DNA from: Phycisphaerales bacterium
Lineage (GTDB): Bacteria > Planctomycetota > Phycisphaerae > Phycisphaerales > UBA1924
Direction: 5' to 3'
NCBI GenBank assembly: GCA_020831775.1
Contig: JAFIFZ010000031.1
Coordinates: forward strand, 92,518-156,517
DNA length: 64,000 nt
The notes under the pieces were generated by a model, which made no database searches, was not told the origin of the DNA, and saw only the letters and a program-made list of their open reading frames with translations. The translations under genes and the position numbers were made by a program. Position 1 is the stretch's first letter, and every line of letters begins with the position of its first letter. Below are positions 34,554-42,920 of the stretch, piece by piece.

Positions 34554-36257
34554 TCAGCACCCCTGTGCGAAGAGAGTAAGGTACTCAAAGAAGTCGTCCG
34601 CATCGATCACGCCGTCGCCGTTGATGTCGGCTCGGGGATCGCCGTCGGCGAACCACTGGAGAAAGAGGAAGAAGTCGTCGGCGTCGACCACGCCGTTGTT
34701 GTTCAGGTCGGCGGGGCAGGCGGGGGCCGCGTTCATCACGAACATGCCTTTGCTGTTGTCTGCAAAGTCGGCTCTGAAGAGCACGCGCGGCCCGTTCACA
34801 TCCAGCAGTTCGAGGCCGCTGATCTGGCGGACATCGCCCGGAGCGACTTCGAGAGTTTCGCCGACCGCCGCGACCTTCGTCAACTCACCCGGTGTTGCGT
34901 AGAAGATCGTCGGTGTTGAATTCACATTGTAAAGACCCGCCGCGGACGAGGCGTCGAGGGACCCGATCAGCACCGTTTCCGATGGCCACACGGTTGAGAC
35001 CGTTGCGCCGGGCGAGCCGAGAAAGGCCGCGTCGGGCGCGAGCAGCATGGTGAGCACTCCCGACGGGTCGCGGTGGAACATACCAGTCTTCTCGCTCGAG
35101 TTGGGTTCTCTGTACTCGGCTTCGAACAGCACCGAACCGTCGTCGCCGAAGTGGATCTGGTAATTGAGCGTTCTGTGGCCACGAGAGAGATTGATGCGAA
35201 TCTCTGGGAAGTTCTGCGGCTGGTAGTACCGGCTCGATTCCACAATCACATCGGGCCCGCCACCATCGGCCGGAATGATCGTGAACCTCAACTCAATGCT
35301 GGGCCAGTTCGGATCCATGATGTACAGCCGCGAGTAGACCAGCGTGTCTCCCGAAGCATTGATCCGGATCTTGGGTCTGTTCAACGAATCCTGGATGCTG
35401 ATGAAGGGGCCCGGAGCGGGCAGGGGAACAACCGGCTCGATCCCGGACCCCAGATCGCGCACAACACCGAAGTTAAGAGCCTGGCTGCCGTCTCGGATGT
35501 AATGGATGTAGCTCGTGTTCATCCCTCCCGGCGCAACATCCTGATGCATCGCAGAACCGAACCGACGGTCGAGACCGAGCGGGTATCCGAAAGGCGAATT
35601 GCCGAGTTGGATCACGCCGTCGTCGAGCGGTGTTCGATCGCCATCGGTGAACAACTCCCGGCTCTGCAGGTCCGGCGTGAAGACCCGCCGCACGGGGACA
35701 CCGTCTACTCTCCCGCTCGCGATCGAGTACCCGTCGTCGCTGCGCAACAAGCCCAAGTACGGGGTGCTGACGCCAGAGCGGATCACGCCCGTCGACGCCG
35801 CGACATCGTCTCGCGCCATCACCGCCCTGAACCCGCCGCCCGGCGTGGTCGAGGCCAGCAGCCCCGCGGGAGCGTGCTGCCCGGCGTCCGCTTCGGTGAA
35901 CAGGTACACCGAAACGCCGCCGTCACGGTCAACGCCCAGGAGCATGCCGCGCCGTGCGTACCCCTCCTCGCGGATCGCCGTCGTCACATCGGGCGCCAGG
36001 CCTTCCAGGTGCGTGCCGACCTCGTGGAGCACAGTGGTCTGGCCCCCGAACCATCGCCGCAGCTCGGTGTCGGCGAAGTAGACCACGTGCCCGCTCGACC
36101 CGACCTGGGCCGCCCAACGCCGGTCCTCGCTGCTGGCCTCGAAGTCGTCGAGCACCACCGTGGTGAAGACCGGCGAAGCCGAAGAAACCCCGCACAAACC
36201 CGCCGCGAGCACCACCGCCGCGACCGAACGCGACGCCGCACTGAATCCGCACTGCAT
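34554..36257 (-). CDS. Secreted GC-dockerin protein, array member 7 (proximal), 567 aa
   Basis: TVVLDDF subfamily, first in the array. Signal peptide about 1-27 (MQCGFSAASRSVAAVVLAAG to SSA), then SPVFTTVVLDDFEA and EVGTHLEGLAPDVTT. NxxG-type motif IRINASGDTLVYS in the body. The C-terminus has DLNNNGVVDADD and DINGDGVIDADD loops and ends LFAQGC. GAGGAG lies 6 nt before ATG 36257, identical to member 4. The best copy of the predicted ECF promoter is 114 nt upstream. After the stop, a GCCGTC/GACGGC hairpin (34500-34517) lacks a T-run. Confidence 0.88.
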   Translation of the reverse strand: MQCGFSAASRSVAAVVLAAGLCGVSSASPVFTTVVLDDFEASSEDRRWAAQVGSSGHVVYFADTELRRWFGGQTTVLHEVGTHLEGLAPDVTTAIREEGYARRGMLLGVDRDGGVSVYLFTEADAGQHAPAGLLASTTPGGGFRAVMARDDVAASTGVIRSGVSTPYLGLLRSDDGYSIASGRVDGVPVRRVFTPDLQSRELFTDGDRTPLDDGVIQLGNSPFGYPLGLDRRFGSAMHQDVAPGGMNTSYIHYIRDGSQALNFGVVRDLGSGIEPVVPLPAPGPFISIQDSLNRPKIRINASGDTLVYSRLYIMDPNWPSIELRFTIIPADGGGPDVIVESSRYYQPQNFPEIRINLSRGHRTLNYQIHFGDDGSVLFEAEYREPNSSEKTGMFHRDPSGVLTMLLAPDAAFLGSPGATVSTVWPSETVLIGSLDASSAAGLYNVNSTPTIFYATPGELTKVAAVGETLEVAPGDVRQISGLELLDVNGPRVLFRADFADNSKGMFVMNAAPACPADLNNNGVVDADDFFLFLQWFADGDPRADINGDGVIDADDFFEYLTLFAQGC

Positions 36258-36371
36258 GCCGTACTCCTCGAATCTCGCGTCCGCCGCCCGCCACGGCATG
36301 CCCGGACAAACCACCGCCCGCCGCCCCCGGACCAGAGCCGGAAACCCTCGCGACGGACAGTCCCCAGCACA

Positions 36372-36400
36372 TTCAGACTCGCAGGGCGGCGGAAAGTTCC
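36372..36400 (-). promoter_or_regulatory. Predicted ECF-sigma promoter of array member 7 (best copy)
   Basis: Read leftward: -35 GGAACTT (36394-36400), 15-nt spacer, -10 GTCTGAA (36372-36378). This is very close to the sigma-E-type consensus (GGAACTT, 15-16 nt, GTCTAA or TCTGA). An A/T tract with ATCTCGATC lies just upstream of the -35. Leader to the start codon is 114 nt. Confidence 0.6.
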
Positions 36401-36458
36401 CGGAGTTCTGCGCGAGATCGAGATTTTTTTGAGGGCGTGGGGCGTGGGGCGCAATGGG

Positions 36459-36568
36459 GATCGTGGCCCGGGCGTCTCGCCCGGGCGAACATCACGCTGG
36501 CGATGAACGCTACCGTTGCGACGCTGCCCGAAGACCATGCTTCCGCGCGGGCGGGACGCCCGTGCCAC
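36459..36568. repeat. Inverted pair of R1 palindromic repeats
   Basis: The left copy (36459-36490) is a 32-nt unit with the palindromic core CCCGGGCGTCTCGCCCGGG. The right copy (36545-36568, inverted) matches 22 of 24 core positions. A 54-nt spacer separates them, as in REP doublets. Other R1 copies are at 40945-40976 and 51632-51663. Confidence 0.65.
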
Positions 36569-36748
36569 AGTTCACGAAGAAACAGCTACAGACTGCCGCA
36601 ACCTTGACGCCGACCTCTGAGCGCAACGAAGAGTCCGCTGGCAGCCGCATCGGAAAAGCACTTAGGGGCAGATTGCAGCAGTAGGTGCTCAGAATCATCG
36701 AGGTATTAACTCGTGTTTTTCAATATCTCGCCAACCCAGTAGTTGCAT

Positions 36749-37582
36749 TCAAGGCCACCTTCGCTTCCGAACAGCGGCTTCCCAAGGCACTACAGAGAAA
36801 TCCACAAACTCATGCATGTATGGGATCTTACACGCACTATCGGACTGACCTGGGCTGCTAGACTGTATTATCTCAACTACTGCCTCCAGTGCGGTTCGCA
36901 CCTCCCGTACGAAGTCTACAACATATGCAGCCGCGTATGGCGTGTATTTACGGCACAACATTGACATTCTAGCAAGTGACTGCGGCGTGATCGGATCTCC
37001 ATCTAACCCACTGTCGTGGATTCGCACCCGTTTATCCAGAGTCTTTCCAAGCTCTACGGCCTCCGCTTCACAACCGGCTCGCTCCGATTTGGAAAGGTTG
37101 CTGTCGAAAATACATTCCAGAACATTTCCCCAGCCTTGCAAAGGGTCTGACGCTCGAGTCAACGCAGCGATGCGGTCTATATTAAAATATCTATCGCGAC
37201 ATCCATAATCTGATATCAACGCCAACACTTCCCCATATGCAGTCGATCCACTGCCGATCTCATCCAAGCGAATGTCGATACCTTCGTACAGTTCGGACAC
37301 CTCCTTAGCGAGCGATTTAATGTCGTGGCCCCAATTTTTCATCTGACCTGCCATGTCGGCTGGGATTCCACCGTCTCTTAGCCACGCACAGATTATCGAG
37401 ATCTTGCAAAGCCGCTCAAGGCCAACGGCCAGTTGAAGTGTAGACAGGTAGAAATTGCCCTTCAGGTTTCCGATGTTTGACTTGCACAGTAAAGTCAACC
37501 CAGATGTCAGGCACATGTGAACCAAGTGGCCCTCCAACGACAGGTACCTGCCAATACTGTCGTGGTCAGCATTCCCGCTCAT
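36749..37582 (-). CDS. AT-richer orphan gene, unknown function, 277 aa
   Basis: I do not recognise it. A soluble, mainly helical protein with no signal peptide. Its base composition (roughly half GC, with A/T-ending codons) stands out sharply from the ~68-70% GC around it, so recent acquisition is likely. The pattern QLAVGLERLCKISI, then GHDIKSL, resembles helices of HEPN-like proteins, but I cannot find the Rx4-6H RNase motif, so this is only a hint. Start: ATG 37582 with AAGGA 9 nt upstream; the GTG at 37588 is too close to that site. It follows asnS with a 47-nt gap containing an AT-rich palindrome. Confidence 0.7.
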   Translation of the reverse strand: MSGNADHDSIGRYLSLEGHLVHMCLTSGLTLLCKSNIGNLKGNFYLSTLQLAVGLERLCKISIICAWLRDGGIPADMAGQMKNWGHDIKSLAKEVSELYEGIDIRLDEIGSGSTAYGEVLALISDYGCRDRYFNIDRIAALTRASDPLQGWGNVLECIFDSNLSKSERAGCEAEAVELGKTLDKRVRIHDSGLDGDPITPQSLARMSMLCRKYTPYAAAYVVDFVREVRTALEAVVEIIQSSSPGQSDSACKIPYMHEFVDFSVVPWEAAVRKRRWP

Positions 37583-37599
37583 GTACACTAATCCTTAGA

Positions 37600-37620
37600 T
37601 TGACTATTGATCAATATCAA
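37600..37620. promoter_or_regulatory. AT-rich palindrome before the orphan gene
   Basis: TATTGATCAATA (37605-37616) is a perfect 12-bp palindrome, flanked by TTGA and TCAA, which extend the symmetry apart from one extra C. It lies 18-38 nt before the orphan gene's start, suggesting an operator (perhaps autoregulatory) or an integration-site remnant. Confidence 0.4.
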
Positions 37621-37629
37621 CACACAAAA

Positions 37630-39030
<1,401 letters not shown>

Positions 39031-39090
39031 GGCAACCACCTCCGCCCCCGATCCGGCCGGGGAAGGCGATGGTACGAGGGAAGGGTGCAG

Positions 39091-39129
39091 GACGCCCGCC
39101 TGTGGCGGGCGAGAGGGTTGAACAGGCGA
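39091..39129. repeat. Dispersed repeat R2, copy 2
   Basis: Same unit as 23203-23241 (about 34 of 39 positions), with the GCCCGCC/GGCGGGC hairpin and a TGT loop. It sits immediately upstream of the asnS leader. Confidence 0.6.
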
Positions 39130-39174
39130 GCAGGTGAGCAGGCGAGTTGCGGACATCCGTCACGCGTGGGAACG

Positions 39175-39210
39175 GACACCGACCCCTGAGCAAAGCGAAG
39201 GGTCGGGTCG
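39175..39210. repeat. Dispersed repeat R3, copy 1
   Basis: A 36-nt unit containing AAGCGAAGGGTCGGGTCG. It matches 51690-51725 at 33 of 36 positions. Not palindromic overall. Confidence 0.6.
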
Positions 39211-39250
39211 ATCGTGCACGGATGCAGCCCCCGCAGCTCCGCTCGCCCCC

Positions 39251-39291
39251 AAAAAAAGCAACGACCCTGCCGCCGCATCAGCGCAGGGTCG
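39251..39291 (-). terminator. Strong Rho-independent terminator after the aldo/keto reductase
   Basis: Read leftward: CGACCCTGC, 12-nt loop, GCAGGGTCG (perfect 9-bp stem, 39262-39291), then seven T residues soon after. It would end the oxidoreductase-reductase transcript 145 nt past the stop. Confidence 0.85.
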
Positions 39292-39435
39292 CTCCTCCTC
39301 TGTTCCGGCACTGGGCCCGTTTCGGCAGTCACACCGAACGGCGGCAGCGCTGTCGCGCCGCCACCCCCACAGAGACCCGGCTCGCCCGCGACTCATCCAC
39401 GCCGACAGCGTCTCTGAACCCGGACTTCCCCCAGC

Positions 39436-40275
39436 CTACAGGATTTCCTCACCCGACCCAACCCCTTCTTCTCGATTTTTCGCCAGAATGTCCGCCGCCA
39501 CCCTCGCGTCGAAGTCCAGGTGCTCCGGCGAGACCGTCCCGACGATCACGCTGGAGACCCCCCGCTCGCCCAGACAGAGCCCCAGCGACCGGCGGACCCC
39601 CTCCTGGGCGTCGGCCAGTGTCTGCCCGCCCGCGGCGTGCCCGCTCATTAGCCCCTTCTTCACCAGCACCCCCACCCCGAGCTCGGCGCAGCGCCGGATG
39701 ACCGGTCGCATCTCCAGATTGCCAAGGTTGAACTCGAGCATGAGCACGCCGCAGACCTCCGCCGCCCGCATCGCCCCCTCGACGGTTTTCGGGCTCATGC
39801 CGATGCAGCCGACGCGCTTCGCGGCCTTGTGCTCCTTGAGCGCCTCGATCGCGCCCCCGTCGTCGAGGATCGCCTCGTCACTCCCGTCGGAGTGGATCAG
39901 GGCGATTTCGACGCGGTCGGTCCGGAGTCGTTCGAGACTTTGCTCGATGCTCGCGTACACGCCTTCGTACGAGAAGTCGTAGCTGGAGACCCCGTTCTCG
40001 AAGGTCTCGCCGGCCTTGGTCGAGATCACCCAGCGGTCGCGCCAGCCTTCAAGGAGCAAGCCGAGGCGTTCCTCGCTGGTGCCGTAGGCGGGGGCGGTGT
40101 CGAGCAGGTTGATGCGCAGCTCCATCGCCTGCGAGAGCAGGGCGAGGGCGAGGCGGTCGCCGGGGATGCGGACGGGCTCGGGGTACTTCACCCCGTCGCG
40201 CCGCCCGAACTTCACGGTCCCCAGGCCAAGCGGGCTGACGGTCAGGCCTGTCCGGCCGAGCGGGCGTCGGTCCAT
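39436..40275 (-). CDS. Aldo/keto reductase family protein, 279 aa
   Basis: NAD(P)H-dependent oxidoreductase fold (TIM barrel). Expected features: LGLGTVKFGR near the N-terminus, LLDTAPAYGTSEERLG (catalytic Asp and Tyr, about 65-80), STKAGE (catalytic Lys, about 92) and ALIHSDG (catalytic His region, about 130). Substrate cannot be told. GAGGAG lies 5 nt before ATG 40275, inside the 3' end of the FAD oxidoreductase gene (34-nt overlap), so the two are co-transcribed. A strong terminator follows. Confidence 0.9.
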   Translation of the reverse strand: MDRRPLGRTGLTVSPLGLGTVKFGRRDGVKYPEPVRIPGDRLALALLSQAMELRINLLDTAPAYGTSEERLGLLLEGWRDRWVISTKAGETFENGVSSYDFSYEGVYASIEQSLERLRTDRVEIALIHSDGSDEAILDDGGAIEALKEHKAAKRVGCIGMSPKTVEGAMRAAEVCGVLMLEFNLGNLEMRPVIRRCAELGVGVLVKKGLMSGHAAGGQTLADAQEGVRRSLGLCLGERGVSSVIVGTVSPEHLDFDARVAADILAKNREEGVGSGEEIL

Positions 40276-41519
40276 GCGATCTCCTCGTGGCTGCTCGGGT
40301 CGATCGCCCACGGGGGCGGGGCGAAGGGTGGCGGCTCGACCCCGAGCTGCGGCTGCGGATGCTCAGGCTCGCCCACCAACTCCGAGACCCTATCCGCGAC
40401 GATCGGGGCGAAAGCGAGTTTGGTCGGCCAGCAGATGTGGACACGACCGACGCTGCGGATCACCGGCTCGTCCGGACGCGACCCGTCTGGCATGAACCCC
40501 TCGGCCCGGTCGATCCGCACCGTCGCGAGCTCGATGCCATCCAGATCCACCCAGCCCAGGACCGACCGCAGTTCCGCGAGCGTTTCTGCGATCTGTTCAT
40601 CGCGCGATCGATCGACCCCGCTCTCGGCGATCTGGCCACCGATCCACCAGACTGTGCGCCCGCCAGAGTCGCCGCTGGTGATCGTCAGGCGGGGCTTGGA
40701 GCCGGCGCCGACGCAGTGGCCGAAGATCCGGGGGAAGTCTTCGCCCGCCGGCTTCCTCGCAAGCACCATGTGCAGCGGGCGGCGCTGCATGCGGACCTCG
40801 GTATCGAGGCCGAGGTCGCGGGCGATCTGTTCGTTGCCGGCGCCCGCGCAGGCGACGAGGTGGCGGGGGACGAGCCGGAGTTCTTCGCCCGAACCGTTGG
40901 TGATCGTGCAGACGACGCCTTCGTCAGTGCGTTCAAGGCGCGGCGTTCGCACGGGCGAGACGCCCGTGCCACGGTCTGTTGCCATGCCCGATGGGCCACC
41001 CGAAAAGATCGCGTCGAGCACGGGCTCGGCAAGGGCGCGCACCAGCGAGCAGGGGTCGAGCACCGTCTCGTCGAGGCGGTAGACATCGACGCCCGAGGGC
41101 GCATCGCCGAACGGCTCGGGCCGTTCGTCGCCGCTGAGCCGGTGAGGCTTGACGCGGATCGCCTTCGACGCCGCCAGCCCCATCAGGCGCGAGCCGACGC
41201 CCCCGCCGGTCCAGAGTGTGCAGGCGTCGCTGAGCACCCTCGCCCCGGAGAGGTCCGGAAAAGCGCTCCCCGCCAGCGACTCGCCCCAGCGGGCGGGCAT
41301 GTCGGCGATCAGTCTCGACGCCCGCGAGGCGGCCCCGCCCAGGGCGTACTTGACGCCCCCGTGGATGATCCCCTGGCTGGCGACGGTCTGGCCCCCGCCG
41401 ATGGCCCGGGCCTCCAGCAGCATCGCGCCGGCCTCCCGCTCGCGAAGTGTTCGGAGCGTCCAGAGCCCGGCGATCCCCCCGCCCAAGACCAGCGCGTCGA
41501 GATGGATGGTTGCAGGCAT
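40242..41519 (-). CDS. FAD-dependent oxidoreductase (DAO/GlpD-like), with an in-frame repeat insertion, 425 aa
   Basis: The N-terminus has the dinucleotide-binding motif LVLGGGIAGLWTL (about 10-22), as in D-amino-acid oxidase/glycerol-3-phosphate dehydrogenase-like flavoproteins; GGGQTVASQGIIHGGVKYA follows. The C-terminal part (about 300-400) has AEGFMPDGSRPDEPVIRS and WPTKLAFAPI, typical of the FAD domain's return. Exact substrate unknown. Residues about 182-192 (DRGTGVSPVRT) are encoded by an R1 palindromic repeat (40945-40976) and look like an insertion between strands. ATG 41519 chosen because the fold starts there. Confidence 0.85.
   Translation of the reverse strand: MPATIHLDALVLGGGIAGLWTLRTLREREAGAMLLEARAIGGGQTVASQGIIHGGVKYALGGAASRASRLIADMPARWGESLAGSAFPDLSGARVLSDACTLWTGGGVGSRLMGLAASKAIRVKPHRLSGDERPEPFGDAPSGVDVYRLDETVLDPCSLVRALAEPVLDAIFSGGPSGMATDRGTGVSPVRTPRLERTDEGVVCTITNGSGEELRLVPRHLVACAGAGNEQIARDLGLDTEVRMQRRPLHMVLARKPAGEDFPRIFGHCVGAGSKPRLTITSGDSGGRTVWWIGGQIAESGVDRSRDEQIAETLAELRSVLGWVDLDGIELATVRIDRAEGFMPDGSRPDEPVIRSVGRVHICWPTKLAFAPIVADRVSELVGEPEHPQPQLGVEPPPFAPPPWAIDPSSHEEIAWTDARSAGQA
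40945..40976 (-). repeat. R1 palindromic repeat inside the FAD oxidoreductase gene
   Basis: 32-nt unit, inverted relative to the other copies, differing at about three positions from 36459-36490 and 51632-51663. The core is CACGGGCGTCTCGCCCGTG on the coding strand. Read in frame it gives RGTGVSPVR. It keeps the frame open and likely forms a surface loop. Confidence 0.75.
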
Positions 41520-41611
41520 CGGTGCACGACGGTCGCACGCCCGGGCTCGGGAGTCAAACGGAAGAATCGAAGCCCCAGGCCCATTAACCCCCGAAGATCC
41601 CTTTCTGATCT

Positions 41612-41645
41612 CCTTGCATCGGGTCCGTCGGGCCGATATGCAAGG
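41612..41645. promoter_or_regulatory. Inverted repeat in the divergent spacer before the ATP-grasp gene
   Basis: CCTTGCATCGG and CCGATATGCAAGG pair over 11 bp, with a 2-nt bulge and a 10-nt loop. It ends 39 nt before the TTG start. It could be an operator for either divergent gene or an RNA hairpin in the leader. Confidence 0.45.
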
Positions 41646-41684
41646 GGTACGAGGGCCCGCGGCCGCCCGCTGAAGGGAGCAGCT

Positions 41685-42917
41685 TTGCCCGATCGAATCC
41701 AACGCCCCGACCCGCTCGCCCACGCCCGGGCCGAGGCGCTGGCACTGGGCGCCGAACACGGGCCGCCCCTCTCGGACCCGGGGCGCAGGTCATGGGCGTT
41801 GAGAGCACCTCGCCGCGCCTGGTGCGCTGCCCTCCGCCTGACCCATCACGAGTTCTGGCCGACGCAGTTCTTTCTGCTTCCCCTGATTCCATGGATCCTC
41901 TGGCTGGGCGTTCGGCACGGGGGCCTGCGCGTCTGCACCTGCGCCAACCCCGGGATCCCCAGCGGGGGCGGCGTGCTCGGCGAGTCCAAATCGCAGATCC
42001 TCGATGGGCTACAGGACGCCGACAACAGTGTGCTGCCGGCGAAACTCGTCGAGGCCGGCTCCTCGCCAGAGCAGCGGGCGCGCAATGCCGCACGCATCAT
42101 CGAGGGCGAGCCCGAGCTGGGCGGGTACCCGATCGTGCTCAAGCCCGATGCCGGGGAGCGTGGCTACGGCGTGGCGATCATCCGCTCGTCCAACGAGCTC
42201 GAACCCTACTTCCGCCGCATCGACGGGCCGGTCCTCTGCCAGAAGTACGACCCCGGCCCGTGCGAATTCGGCGTCTTCTGGATCCGCAAGACCGACGCGA
42301 TCAACGACGAAAGCCTCACGCCGGCGGGCCGGATCTTCTCGGTGACGCGCAAGCGGTTCCCGATCATCGAGGGCGACGGCCTGCACACGCTCGAAGAGCT
42401 GATCTTCCGACACAAACGATTCCGCAAGCAGTCGAAGCTCCTGCTGCGTCGGCATCGCGACCGCCTCGGCTGGGTCCCCACCGAGGGCGAGATCGTCCGC
42501 CTCGGGCACGCCGGCAACCACGCGCAGGGCGCGATCTTCTCCGACGGCTCGGACCTCATCACGCCCGAGCTCTCCGCGAAGATCGATAAAATCGCCAGCT
42601 CATTCCACGGCGTCGGGGGCGGCGCGCTGGACTTCGGTCGCTTCGACCTGCGATGCCCCAGCGAGGACGACCTCCGCGCCGGACGCCACCTCGCGATCAT
42701 CGAGGTCAACGGCGTGTTCAGCGAGTCGACCAACCTCTACGACCCCGACCGCTCGGCGCTCTGGGCGTACCGCGTGCTGTTCGGCCAATGGAAACGCCTG
42801 TACGAGGTCGGGGCCGCACGCAAGCGGGCTGGCGGAACGCCGATCGGCGCCGCCGAACTCGCTCGCACGATCCTCAGGCACCGCAGATCGCAACGAACGC
42901 TCTGGACGGGCGCGTAA
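41685..42917 (+). CDS. ATP-grasp ligase-like protein with membrane segment, 411 aa
   Basis: Resembles the ATP-grasp carboxylate-amine ligase / D-Ala-D-Ala-ligase-like family. An N-terminal basic stretch is followed by EFWPTQFFLLPLIPWILWL (membrane-like, about 60-78) and NPGIPSGGGVLGESKS (about 93-108). The ATP-grasp core then shows IVLKPDAGERGYGVAI (about 150) and a late IIEVNGVFSES (about 345) for metal binding. Product unknown. Start: TTG 41685 with AGGGAG 5 nt upstream; no ATG/GTG fits better, and the frame is open further up only as antisense of the neighbour. The stop is 3 nt from the convergent HDOD stop. Confidence 0.82.
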   Translation: MPDRIQRPDPLAHARAEALALGAEHGPPLSDPGRRSWALRAPRRAWCAALRLTHHEFWPTQFFLLPLIPWILWLGVRHGGLRVCTCANPGIPSGGGVLGESKSQILDGLQDADNSVLPAKLVEAGSSPEQRARNAARIIEGEPELGGYPIVLKPDAGERGYGVAIIRSSNELEPYFRRIDGPVLCQKYDPGPCEFGVFWIRKTDAINDESLTPAGRIFSVTRKRFPIIEGDGLHTLEELIFRHKRFRKQSKLLLRRHRDRLGWVPTEGEIVRLGHAGNHAQGAIFSDGSDLITPELSAKIDKIASSFHGVGGGALDFGRFDLRCPSEDDLRAGRHLAIIEVNGVFSESTNLYDPDRSALWAYRVLFGQWKRLYEVGAARKRAGGTPIGAAELARTILRHRRSQRTLWTGA

Positions 42918-42920
42918 CGC

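Larger units (their letters stand above)
36258..36748. other. Spacer upstream of the array: promoter, G-rich tract, inverted repeat pair
   Basis: About 490 bases without a credible gene. It contains, from right to left in the array's reading direction: an AT-richer end next to the orphan gene (about 36600-36748); the R1 inverted repeat pair (36459-36568); a G-rich tract (36432-36458); an A/T run (36420-36430); and the predicted ECF promoter of array member 7. Confidence 0.65.
39031..39435. other. Repeat-bearing intergenic stretch between the reductase and asnS
   Basis: About 405 bases without a gene. It contains R2 (39091-39129), R3 (39175-39210) and the strong terminator of the reductase gene (39251-39291). 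The remainder (39292-39435) shows nothing I can name. The asnS promoter should lie near 39040-39090; no clear boxes. Confidence 0.6.

Noticed and set aside
29128..36257. Regularly spaced similar DNA blocks that might suggest a repeat array or CRISPR
   Set aside because: They are the ~165-nt coding tails of dockerin paralogues, 1.6-1.8 kb apart, with no short repeat-spacer pattern.
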